A stretch of 7,528 nucleotides of DNA from Actinomycetes bacterium (GCA_023336875.1 JAMBLH010000267.1:1-7528); one strand, 5' to 3'. Counted from the stretch's first letter, positions 1 through 6,309 are shown. A program made the numbers and translations. The notes: a model not told the origin generated them from the letters alone.

Positions 1-8
1 AGCCCGTT

Positions 9-38
9 TTGACAATTTGTCAAGGCTCTCGGTAGTGT
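9..38 (+). promoter_or_regulatory. Promoter with overlapping palindromic operator for the amidase operon
   Basis: Bases 9-23 are a perfect inverted repeat, TTGACAA-T-TTGTCAA (7+1+7). Its left arm contains a consensus -35 box TTGACA (9-14). An acceptable -10 box TAGTGT lies at 33-38, 18 bases further on, which puts the transcription start near base 45 and gives a short leader before the ATG at 68. A regulator bound to the palindrome would cover the -35 box, so repression is the simplest reading. The right arm gives the same TTGACA on the minus strand, so a divergent promoter toward the left edge is possible, but its -10 would lie outside the window. The palindrome is seen directly; the promoter and operator roles are inferred. 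Confidence 0.55.
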
Positions 39-54
39 TCGAGTCACCCAGAAC

Positions 55-60
55 GAGAGG
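55..60 (+). promoter_or_regulatory. Shine-Dalgarno that fixes the amidase start at 68
   Basis: GAGAGG sits seven bases before the ATG at 68. An in-frame TTG at 17 would lengthen the protein by 17 residues, but it lies inside the palindrome/promoter and would add residues before the first beta-strand expected of the nitrilase fold. The ATG at 68 is therefore preferred. Confidence 0.7.
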
Positions 61-67
61 AATAGGC

Positions 68-910
68 ATGTCAGGAATGGTTAGAGCTGCGCTCGTTCAA
101 GCGGCGTGGACGGGTGACTATGACTCCATGCTCGAAACGAACATGGGCTATGCGCGCCGGGCCGCCGACGACGGCGCAGAGGTGCTCTGCTTCCAGGAGA
201 TTTTCACCGGTCCGTACTTCTGCAACGTGCAAGATCCATCGTTCTACGACCTCGCTGAGCCGATTCCGGACGGACCGACCGTCACCGCAATGATGAAGGT
301 CGCCAAGGAGACCGGGATGGTCATGGTCGTCCCGATCTACGAGCGTGTGGACGAGGGCACGTTCTACAACACCGCGGCCGTCATCGACGCCGACGGGTCA
401 CTGCTCGGTATCTACCGCAAGACACATATCCCCCAGGTCGAAGGCTTCTGGGAGAAGTTCTACTTCCGTCCGGGAAATCTGGGGTACCCGGTGTTTGACA
501 CTGCTGTCGGCCGGATCGGCGTGTACATCTGTTACGACAGGCACTTCCCCGAAGGATGGCGCGAGCTGGGCCTCAAGGGTGCCAAGATCGTGTTCAACCC
601 GTCGGCCACAACCCGCGGCCACTCCATGTATCTCTGGCAGCTCGAGCAGCCTGCCGCCGCGGTCGCGAATCAGTACTTCGTTGGAGCCATCAACAGGATC
701 GGGTCGGAGGATCTCACGGACACCGACTACTACGGGACCTCCTACTTCGTTGACCCCAGCGGCCAGATCGTCGGTGAGACCGCATCTGATACAGAGGATG
801 AGGTCGTGGTGCGCGACCTTGACATGTCAGAGATCGAGGTAGCTCGCAGACACTGGGCCTTCTACCGCGACCGTCGGCCGGAGGTGTACGAGGGGATCGC
901 CGTCTCGTGA
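68..910 (+). CDS. Nitrilase-superfamily C-N hydrolase, probable beta-ureidopropionase / N-carbamoyl amidase
   Basis: A 280-residue cytoplasmic amidase. The nitrilase catalytic residues are visible: Glu44 in FQEIF, Lys118 in YRKTHIP, Cys155 in CYDRHFPE, and a second conserved Glu, probably Glu129 in WEKFYFRPG. The Cys-Tyr-Asp-Arg-His-Phe-Pro-Glu block and the RPG motif are typical of N-carbamoyl hydrolases (beta-ureidopropionase, N-carbamoylputrescine amidase), which split an N-carbamoyl compound into amine, CO2 and ammonia. The length is normal for a single-domain family member, with no truncation. It is the first gene of a three-gene operon; its stop overlaps the next start (GTGA). A nearby nucleoside-type importer favours a role in pyrimidine breakdown, acting on N-carbamoyl-beta-alanine or -beta-aminoisobutyrate. 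N-carbamoylputrescine or another N-carbamoyl amino acid remains possible. The family call is firm; the substrate is inferred. Confidence 0.88.
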   Translation: MSGMVRAALVQAAWTGDYDSMLETNMGYARRAADDGAEVLCFQEIFTGPYFCNVQDPSFYDLAEPIPDGPTVTAMMKVAKETGMVMVVPIYERVDEGTFYNTAAVIDADGSLLGIYRKTHIPQVEGFWEKFYFRPGNLGYPVFDTAVGRIGVYICYDRHFPEGWRELGLKGAKIVFNPSATTRGHSMYLWQLEQPAAAVANQYFVGAINRIGSEDLTDTDYYGTSYFVDPSGQIVGETASDTEDEVVVRDLDMSEIEVARRHWAFYRDRRPEVYEGIAVS

Positions 911-1149
911 GCGAATGCACCGTCAGCTTCACCATCGAACCATTCAACGAGAACGACCCGGGCCAGCACGTCATGTCAGGAATCAGGGCCATGGAATCCA
1001 GCGGTCTCACCGTATCGATGGGGCCATTCGGATCAACTGTCGTTGGTTCCGTCCATGAGGTCTCCCCCGCCATAGGCGCAATGGTCACCGCAGCCGTCCA
1101 CGACGGTGCTGACCGTGTCCTGGTTGAGGTGGAGATCGACCAGCCATGA
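907..1149 (+). CDS. Small thiamine-binding / YkoF-like family protein
   Basis: An 80-residue protein starting with GTG that overlaps the preceding stop by four bases, so it is probably translationally coupled. The sequence fits a small ferredoxin-like alpha/beta fold: a strand near residues 4-11 (VSFTIEPF), a helix near 18-32, strands near 33-48 with the motif MGPFGSTVVG, a helix near 52-67 and a final strand RVLVEVE near 70-76. The EPF block, the GPFG-T-V-G block and the closing VEVE strand resemble the thiamine-binding/YkoF family (MTH1187/YkoF superfamily), whose characterised members bind thiamine or its hydroxymethylpyrimidine moiety. There is no signal peptide or membrane segment, so it is cytoplasmic. 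Here it may sense or hold a pyrimidine-like ligand for the HTH protein encoded next, but this is inference. I recognise the family by pattern only. Confidence 0.65.
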   Translation: MSECTVSFTIEPFNENDPGQHVMSGIRAMESSGLTVSMGPFGSTVVGSVHEVSPAIGAMVTAAVHDGADRVLVEVEIDQP

Positions 1150-1508
1150 CGTCTGAGCTCCACCCTATTTCTCGTGCGATCCAACCGTTGGTAGAAGCGG
1201 TTGGTGGTTCCGTTGTGGAACTCGATGACATCGAGAGCGGAGACATCACTATCGAGTGGGAAGGTGCACCCGTTGTGGGTGTCCGACTGGCCGATATCGT
1301 TTCTCTGGACCGTCTTGTTGCGACCGTCGAGGAGCAGCTCGGCGATCCACTCGCCGAGCTCGAGCGTGGGGACAAACAACGAGCGATCCGCATGCTCGAC
1401 GAACGCGGTGCATTCCGGCTGCGCAAATCCATTGAGGACGTTGCGGTCGTGATGGGGGTGAGCCGCATCACCATCTACAACTATCTGAGCGTGACCAAGA
1501 ACAGTTGA
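1146..1508 (+). CDS. Small HTH transcriptional regulator with DauR/YheO-like C-terminal domain
   Basis: A 120-residue protein whose ATG overlaps the previous stop (ATGA), making it the last gene of the operon. The C-terminal part, about residues 74-115, reads as a helix-turn-helix of the HTH_22 (DauR/YheO) type: KQRAIRMLDERGAF, then LRKSIEDVAVVMGVSRITIYNYL, with the second helix near 96-103 and the recognition helix near 105-113. The N-terminal part, about residues 5-65, has no domain I can name with confidence and may be a compact ligand-binding or dimerisation module. It is shorter than typical YheO-like regulators, which carry a full PAS-like domain. As the only regulator in view, it is the natural candidate to bind the palindrome at 9-23 and control its own operon; this is inferred. 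Its stop lies two bases from the stop of the convergent ATPase gene. Confidence 0.72.
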   Translation: MTSELHPISRAIQPLVEAVGGSVVELDDIESGDITIEWEGAPVVGVRLADIVSLDRLVATVEEQLGDPLAELERGDKQRAIRMLDERGAFRLRKSIEDVAVVMGVSRITIYNYLSVTKNS

Positions 1509-1510
1509 GG

Positions 1511-3091
1511 TCAGGCGTTTGTCGTTGTGATGCCTGCCATCATTAGGCCGACTTCTTCGCGTGTCGCCGTTTCCGGGTCCACGATTCCCATGATCTTCCC
1601 TTCATAGATGACCGCTACTCGGTCCGAGAGGCCGAAGATCTCGTCAAGGTCCTCGGAGATCATCAGGATTGCGGTGCAAGCGTTCCGATGCTCAATCAGC
1701 TTCGCGTGGATGAACTCGGCATCCGTGAGTTCATTGCGTGTGTCTATCAGCCTGCGATGAATGTACTCCGCTGCACCGATGTCCACACCTCGTGTCGGTT
1801 GCGACGCGACAAGGACGGTGGGAGATGACGACAGCTCTCTTGCCATGATCACCTTCTGGATGTTTCCCCCCGAGAGAGAACCGCACGATGTCTCGAGTGA
1901 AGGAGTCCGTATGTCGAACGTGTCGACCAGGTCCTGGGAGTGTTCTTTGATCGCCCCAAATTTGAAGAAACCGCTCCTGAGATACTCAGGGCTCGAGTAA
2001 TCGATGAGGAGCAGGTTCTCCCAGACGGTGAAGTCTCCAATCGCACCCTCCCTCATCCGTTCCTCCGGTACATACGCGAGGCCGGCATCCCGAATCTTCC
2101 TCGGACGCGCTCCCGTCACATCAATGCCAGCTACCTCGATCGTGCCGCTTTCGGATTGGCGGAGACCCGCGATCGTTTCGGCAAGCTCTCGCTGTCCATT
2201 GCCAGATACGCCAGCGATCCCAAGGATCTCGCCACGACGAACGCTGAGGTTGAGTCCGTCGACAGCGATCACTCCCCTGTCGCCCATCACGATGAGGTCT
2301 TGGACCTTCAAAGCAATCTCCCCCGGTTCGGCAGGAAGCTTGTCTGGCGTAAGCTTCACAGCTCGTCCAACCATCATGTTCGCGAGACTCTCTCGTGTCG
2401 CCCCTTCGACAGGTATCTGACCGGTAACTGCTCCACGGCGGAGCACCGTGATCCTGGTACTGAGCGCAAGCACCTCATGAAGCTTGTGAGAGATGAATAT
2501 CAGACCTCGACCATCGTCAGTCAACTTGCGAAGCGTCACGAACAGCTGGTCGACCTCCTGTGGCGTGAGGACGGCAGTCGGCTCGTCAAGGATGAGAAGC
2601 CGGGCATCTCGATAGAGCGCCTTAATAATCTCAACCCGTTGCCGTTCACCCACCGAAAGTTGCCAGACCACAGCGGATGGATCCAAATCCAATCCATACT
2701 CGTTGCTCAGCTCAAGGATTCGTTCGGAAACCGCCTTGAGATCGGTGAGCGCGCCGCGGCTCGACTTCAGACCAAGAGAGACGTTCTCAGCCACCGTCAG
2801 GGTCGGGACCAGCATGAAGTGTTGGTGAATCATCCCAACCCCGTGTTCAATGGCATCAGTCGGGCTGTCGAGACTTACGACTTCGCCATCGATGAGCACC
2901 TCTCCCTCATCGGCTGGATACAGCCCATAGAGGATCTTTACGAGCGTGCTCTTTCCAGCACCGTTCTCACCCAAGAGTGTGTGCACCTCGCCCGGATAGA
3001 CATCGAAATCGACGTTGTCGTTCGCGAGTACACCGGGGAACCGCTTCGTGATTCCCTTCATCTCAAGAATTGGACTGGACCTATCAGTCAC
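1511..3091 (-). CDS. BMP-type nucleoside ABC importer, double ATP-binding subunit (NupO/YufO-like)
   Basis: A 526-residue cytoplasmic ATPase with two fused nucleotide-binding domains, as in sugar (RbsA) and nucleoside (YufO/NupO) importers. Domain 1 is complete: Walker A GENGAGKST (41-49), Q-loop Gln90, signature LSVGE (145-149), Walker B LLILDE (165-170) and switch His202. Domain 2 is degenerate, as is usual in the family: GVSGNGQR (294-301) lacks the Walker A Lys, the Walker B acidic residues are replaced (VLVASQPTRGVD) and the H-loop His is Glu (ISEDLDE), while LSGGN (406-410) is kept. Oddly, domain 2 carries a 17-residue tandem duplication (442-458 and 459-475). The gene is last in the importer operon. 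It starts at GTG with GGGAG six bases upstream, and its stop is two bases from the convergent HTH gene. Confidence 0.93.
   Translation of the reverse strand: MTDRSSPILEMKGITKRFPGVLANDNVDFDVYPGEVHTLLGENGAGKSTLVKILYGLYPADEGEVLIDGEVVSLDSPTDAIEHGVGMIHQHFMLVPTLTVAENVSLGLKSSRGALTDLKAVSERILELSNEYGLDLDPSAVVWQLSVGERQRVEIIKALYRDARLLILDEPTAVLTPQEVDQLFVTLRKLTDDGRGLIFISHKLHEVLALSTRITVLRRGAVTGQIPVEGATRESLANMMVGRAVKLTPDKLPAEPGEIALKVQDLIVMGDRGVIAVDGLNLSVRRGEILGIAGVSGNGQRELAETIAGLRQSESGTIEVAGIDVTGARPRKIRDAGLAYVPEERMREGAIGDFTVWENLLLIDYSSPEYLRSGFFKFGAIKEHSQDLVDTFDIRTPSLETSCGSLSGGNIQKVIMARELSSSPTVLVASQPTRGVDIGAAEYIHRRLIDTRNELTDAEFIHAKLIEHRNACTAILMISEDLDEIFGLSDRVAVIYEGKIMGIVDPETATREEVGLMMAGITTTNA
1667..1768 (-). 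repeat. In-frame 51-bp tandem duplication inside the ATPase gene
   Basis: Residues 442-458 begin EYIHRRLIDTRN and residues 459-475 begin EFIHAKLIEHRN. They align without gaps: 8 of 17 residues are identical and Y/F, R/K and D/E are conservative changes. At DNA level the units 1718-1768 and 1667-1717 match at about 28 of 51 positions by my count, with most matches in the half encoding EYIHRRLI. The period is exactly 17 codons, so the frame is kept. The duplication is therefore old or has been under selection to diverge. Confidence 0.7.
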
Positions 3092-3111
3092 GCATCGCTC
3101 CCGTGCAGGTG

Positions 3112-3143
3112 GTGGTGGGGGGATCCTGCGATCCCCCCACCAC
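3112..3143 (-). promoter_or_regulatory. Perfect stem-loop between the binding-protein and ATPase genes
   Basis: Bases 3112-3125 (GTGGTGGGGGGATC) and 3130-3143 (GATCCCCCCACCAC) form a perfect 14-bp stem closed by a four-base loop. It falls in the gap between the stop of the binding-protein gene (3158) and the start of the ATPase gene (3091). No T-run follows on the minus strand, so it is not a canonical intrinsic terminator. In operons of this kind such hairpins often protect the upstream binding-protein mRNA or cut read-through into the next gene. The structure is seen; the role is inferred. Confidence 0.7.
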
Positions 3144-3157
3144 TGCCGATTGCCGTT

Positions 3158-4135
3158 CTATCCAGCGTCCTCGAATGCCTTGACAGCATTGTCGCCGAGT
3201 TCGCGCACGTCGTCAGGAAGCGGGTAGTCATCGTTGTATTCGATAACCAATCCACCGTTCGCGAACGTGATGCTGTAGAGCTCGCCACCGAGCGTCCCGC
3301 CCTTCACGTTGCTGACTATCTCTTCGAGGATCCCTTCCCAGTGATACACCTGGGAAGCAACCACGATTTCAGGTGCGAGACTCGTCTGGTTCGCCTGGGT
3401 TCCGAACCACAGGACGCCATCGGCCTTCGCAACGGTGATTGCTCCGACAACCATCTGCGCCGTGCCCGAAAGAACATCAGCGCCGGCGCCGATCAGCGAC
3501 GTTGCCGCCTCAGACGCAAGAGCCACATCGCTGAACGAGTCGATGTAGTTCACAGGAACATCAGCACCAGGCTTCCCGACGAGAACGCCAGCCTTGAACC
3601 CGTCAACGTACAGCTTTGCGTCACCGACCTCGATCGGGCCGACGATACCGACGACATCGCTCTGTGAGAGTGCAGCCGCCATGATTCCCATGACCCTGCC
3701 CCCTTGATCGGATGCAGCCTCGTAGGAGAACACGTTCGGCAACCCGTAGGTGTCTGCTGCGGTCCCCCAAGCAAAGGAGACATCGGGGAAATCTGGAGCG
3801 ATCTCCGGTAGGAACGCTCCGTACTGTGAGCCGTGAGCGATCACGAGGTCATAGCCATCAGATGCGTAGTCGCGAATTGCAGTCGCGCCATCTTCCGGGA
3901 CAAATGTTCCGTCCGTGATCGCAACCTCGGACACGACGCCTGAATCCTTCAGACTATTCACTGCGTCAACCATGGACTGCGTGAAGGCTAAATCGTTCGA
4001 CGCCGAAGGCGCCACGATCGCGACTCTGAAGCCGTCTCCTCCTGAGTCGCTGCCGCTGTCGCTGTCGCTGCCACACGCTGCCGCGACAAGCGCAAACACC
4101 GCTATCAGGATCGCTAGTTTCGTTATTCGATTCAT
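3158..4135 (-). CDS. BMP-family substrate-binding lipoprotein of the ABC importer
   Basis: A 325-residue extracytoplasmic solute-binding protein of the BMP (basic membrane protein/PnrA-Med) family, whose characterised members mostly bind purine or pyrimidine nucleosides. Counting from the ATG at 4135, residues 1-20 form a lipoprotein signal peptide (MNRITK, a hydrophobic core, LVAAA) with the lipidated Cys at 21. A flexible Ser/Asp/Gly linker (about 22-35) follows, then the mature domain starting FRVAIVAPSASNDLAFTQSM, where the FTQS block matches the BMP ligand-cleft loop. The length is normal for the family. It would hand ligand to the two permeases encoded upstream in the same operon. The gene is flanked by stem-loops at 4162-4177 and 3112-3143, which may set its expression level separately. 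The precise ligand cannot be read from the sequence. Confidence 0.92.
   Translation of the reverse strand: MNRITKLAILIAVFALVAAACGSDSDSGSDSGGDGFRVAIVAPSASNDLAFTQSMVDAVNSLKDSGVVSEVAITDGTFVPEDGATAIRDYASDGYDLVIAHGSQYGAFLPEIAPDFPDVSFAWGTAADTYGLPNVFSYEAASDQGGRVMGIMAAALSQSDVVGIVGPIEVGDAKLYVDGFKAGVLVGKPGADVPVNYIDSFSDVALASEAATSLIGAGADVLSGTAQMVVGAITVAKADGVLWFGTQANQTSLAPEIVVASQVYHWEGILEEIVSNVKGGTLGGELYSITFANGGLVIEYNDDYPLPDDVRELGDNAVKAFEDAG
4046..4069 (-). repeat. Hexanucleotide repeat coding the lipoprotein linker
   Basis: Four consecutive 6-base units (AGCGAC, AGCGGC, AGCGAC, AGCGAC in some order on the minus strand) encode alternating Ser-Asp/Gly residues directly after the lipidated Cys. It is a short, in-frame, slippage-prone repeat in a part of the protein that tolerates length change. 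Confidence 0.6.
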
Positions 4136-4142
4136 CAATGTT

Positions 4143-4148
4143 CCTCTC
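4143..4148 (-). promoter_or_regulatory. Shine-Dalgarno that fixes the lipoprotein start at 4135
   Basis: On the minus strand GAGAGG is followed by AACATTG and then ATG (4135-4133), a seven-base spacing. An in-frame TTG one codon upstream (4138) would be only four bases from the same site, so the ATG is the better start. Confidence 0.65.
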
Positions 4149-4161
4149 TATTTGGGTCGGT

Positions 4162-4177
4162 GGACCGATTCCGGTCC
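4162..4177 (-). promoter_or_regulatory. Stem-loop between the second permease and binding-protein genes
   Basis: GGACCG (4162-4167) and CGGTCC (4172-4177) form a perfect 6-bp stem with a four-base loop, immediately after the permease stop codon (4178-4180) and just upstream of the lipoprotein ribosome-binding site. There is no T-run. It may mark an mRNA processing or stability boundary that raises binding-protein expression. The structure is seen; the function is inferred. Confidence 0.5.
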
Positions 4178-5110
4178 CTAGTGTCCTCTCGTGAATGGTT
4201 TCGTGAGTGCGGCTGGAGCCCGGATACGTCGGGCTACAACCGCCAATGCGAGAATCGTAATTATTGCAGGAGCCATCGCTGCGAGGTTCGAGAGATCCCG
4301 AGGGATGATCTCGAGCGTCTTCAGCTCCAACACCAGGGCATTGATGGCACCAAACAGGAGTGCCCCCCACATGATGCCAAGTGGAGTGAAGGCACCAAAA
4401 TACACGAGCGCGATTGCGATGAAACCGGCGCCGTTGGTGAGGTTCTGCTGAAAGATGCCAAGGGAGATTGCTAGGACGCCTCCGGCTATGCCGGCGAGGG
4501 TTCCCCCAATCGTCTCGGCCGCCCACCGCGTACCCGCAACGCTGACACCGAGCGTGTCTGCGGCCTCGGGGTACTCGCCAACTGCTCGGATGTTCATGCC
4601 GAAGGTCGTGCGATTGATGATGAACGTACTGACCGGAATCGCGGCGAACGCCAGATAGACGACCGTGCTGTGCTGGAAGAACATCGGTCCCAGGTACGGG
4701 ATATCGGAAAGGATCGGGATGTCGACCTTGGGGAACGTGTTGATCGGAATCGGTGTACCGACAAGCTTCTGGAACAGCAGATCGCTCATGCCCAACCCGA
4801 ACAGATACACGCCGATCCCACTGATGCCCTGTTCAGCTTTGAGCGTCACTGCAATGAATGACGACGCAAGACCAAGGAAGAGCCCAACTATTGCGCCCGC
4901 CAGAAGCCCTAGCCATACATTGCCTGTCTTTAGCACTGCGTAGTAGCCGGCGAAAGCGCCGAGCAGCATGATTCCGTCCACGCCGAGGTTCAGTACACCG
5001 CTTCGTTGACCAAACGTCTCTCCGAGTGACGCGAGGAGGAGAGGCACGGCTAGACGAATCGCAGACGCTACGACTGCGACAAGAACGGCGGCGGTGAAGA
5101 CTTCGCCCAC
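4178..5110 (-). CDS. ABC importer permease 2 (NupQ/YufQ-like, BPD_transp_2 family)
   Basis: A 310-residue integral membrane subunit of the importer with many hydrophobic segments across its length, including about 5-30, 45-61, 66-90, 98-116, 149-165, 200-218, 228-262 and 275-293. The family motif SGVLNLGVDGIMLLGAF (about 37-53) is characteristic of the nucleoside/BMP-type permease paired with a NIGAEGQM permease. The cytoplasmic coupling loop RAVGEYPEAADTLGVSV (about 175-191) contacts the ATPase. The length matches the family. The GTG start shares one base with the upstream permease stop (TAGTG), so the two are translationally coupled and probably form the heterodimeric pore. The role is secure; the substrate is inferred from the BMP-type partner. 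Confidence 0.92.
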   Translation of the reverse strand: MGEVFTAAVLVAVVASAIRLAVPLLLASLGETFGQRSGVLNLGVDGIMLLGAFAGYYAVLKTGNVWLGLLAGAIVGLFLGLASSFIAVTLKAEQGISGIGVYLFGLGMSDLLFQKLVGTPIPINTFPKVDIPILSDIPYLGPMFFQHSTVVYLAFAAIPVSTFIINRTTFGMNIRAVGEYPEAADTLGVSVAGTRWAAETIGGTLAGIAGGVLAISLGIFQQNLTNGAGFIAIALVYFGAFTPLGIMWGALLFGAINALVLELKTLEIIPRDLSNLAAMAPAIITILALAVVARRIRAPAALTKPFTRGH

Positions 5111-6309
5111 TACAGATCCTCGTTGTCATATGAATGGGTGCCCTTGGGCGCAGGGTCATACACCGAGCCAAGCGCCGTAGCATCCTCGCCCCCATGCATG
5201 CTGCCCTCGTCGATGATCTGCTGGTCCCGACCGTCGGTCGTCAGCAGCATCGTCCGATACCTATCAGCTGCAACGACGAATACCACGACGAGACCGTTGA
5301 GCGCCACGATGAGTGCCGAGGGCACCTGGACGGCCCGCTGCAGTGCCTGACCGCCGACGATGAGCCCTCCGAAGAGCAACGACGAGGCAATCGTCCAAAG
5401 CGGATGCAATCCTCCCAGTAGCGCGGCAACGATTCCGTTGAACCCTGCACCACCGGTGAACCCCAGGGTAGAACCGTCAGAGAACATGCGGTGGCTCTCA
5501 CTTCCGGCGACGAGCACAGCTCCGGCCAAACCTGCCAGAGCACCGGACAACGTGAGGGCCATGGTGATGGTCCGACGCACGGGAATCCCCGCGTAGCGCG
5601 CAGCATGCTCATTCAAGCCGACAGCGCGTAGGCGAAATCCGAATGGTGTACGCCACAGCAGGTAGTAGGTCGCGACCGCACACAGAACGGCAAGCAACCA
5701 ACCGATGTGGAGGCGGTCACTTCCAAACAGCATCGGAAGATCCGAGGACTCCGGAAGTCGGGCAGATTGAGGAATCCGAGTGCCTCGCTCGATCTCCTGG
5801 GGGTCGATAAGCGGACCGCGCAGCAGATAGCTCATCAACTGCACCGCCACGATGTTCAACATAATCGTGCTCAGGATTTCGTTCACCTTGAGATAGGCCT
5901 TCAACCAGCCGGGAATGAACCCCCACAGTCCTCCTCCAATGACACCGGCGAGCAGCACCAAGGGAATCATGATGAGCGACGGCATCGAGGGCAGGTACAG
6001 CGCAGCCATGACGGTGAACAACCCGCCAAGCACCATCTGGCCCTCGGCGCCGATGTTGATGACGTTGGCGCGGAAGGCGATCACGATCCCGGTGCCGACA
6101 AACAGCAGAGGTGTGGCTCTCAGGATGGTCGCGATCAGAGCATCGCCGGACCCGAACGCACCAATGAACATCTCGCTGTAACCCTCGATCGGGTTCGCTC
6201 CGAGGAGAAGAAGCATGATCGCACCGAACAGCAGAGCAGCGAAAACCGCAAGGACTGGGATGCTGTAGGCGACGATTCGGCGTTGTTGGTCGGTGAGATT
6301 GAGTGTCAT
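5110..6309 (-). CDS. ABC importer permease 1 (NupP/YufP-like, BPD_transp_2 family)
   Basis: A 399-residue membrane subunit and first gene of the leftward importer operon. Hydrophobic segments occur near residues 14-37, 65-80, 92-106, 110-132, 145-163, 202-218, 248-270, 288-320 and 330-348. The family motif NVINIGAEGQMVLGG (about 82-96) and the coupling loop FRLRAVGLNEHAARYAGIPV (about 225-244) mark it as the partner of the LGVDG-type permease. After the last membrane segment comes a hydrophilic tail of about 50 residues, rich in Asp, Glu and Gly. B. subtilis YufP, as I recall it, is shorter (about 350 residues), and the extra length is mostly this tail. The ATG at 6309 has only a weak AGAG-type ribosome site, but the membrane topology begins correctly from it. 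Confidence 0.9.
   Translation of the reverse strand: MTLNLTDQQRRIVAYSIPVLAVFAALLFGAIMLLLLGANPIEGYSEMFIGAFGSGDALIATILRATPLLFVGTGIVIAFRANVINIGAEGQMVLGGLFTVMAALYLPSMPSLIMIPLVLLAGVIGGGLWGFIPGWLKAYLKVNEILSTIMLNIVAVQLMSYLLRGPLIDPQEIERGTRIPQSARLPESSDLPMLFGSDRLHIGWLLAVLCAVATYYLLWRTPFGFRLRAVGLNEHAARYAGIPVRRTITMALTLSGALAGLAGAVLVAGSESHRMFSDGSTLGFTGGAGFNGIVAALLGGLHPLWTIASSLLFGGLIVGGQALQRAVQVPSALIVALNGLVVVFVVAADRYRTMLLTTDGRDQQIIDEGSMHGGEDATALGSVYDPAPKGTHSYDNEDL

Noticed and set aside
17..67. N-terminal extension of the amidase from a TTG at 17.
   Set aside because: It would start inside the palindrome and promoter, whereas the ATG at 68 has a well-spaced ribosome site and matches the expected beginning of the nitrilase fold.
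290..430. Checking whether the degenerate ATPase domain 2 or any other gene is a pseudogene or frameshifted.
   Set aside because: The loss of Walker and H-loop residues in the second ATPase domain is normal for this transporter family, and all main genes (including the amidase at this position) read through intact.
714..1379. A 221-codon minus-strand frame across the end of the amidase gene and the next two genes.
   Set aside because: Antisense shadow over three overlapping genes with clear family signatures; no ribosome site or domain.
3112..3143. Calling the strong hairpin an intrinsic terminator.
   Set aside because: No T-run follows on the transcribed strand and the ATPase gene of the same transporter lies just downstream, so full termination is unlikely.
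1940..3667. A 575-codon open frame on the plus strand opposite the ATPase and binding-protein genes.
   Set aside because: It lies antisense across two well-supported genes and their intergenic hairpin, shows no recognisable domain, and its composition is what the reverse complement of GC-rich coding DNA produces.
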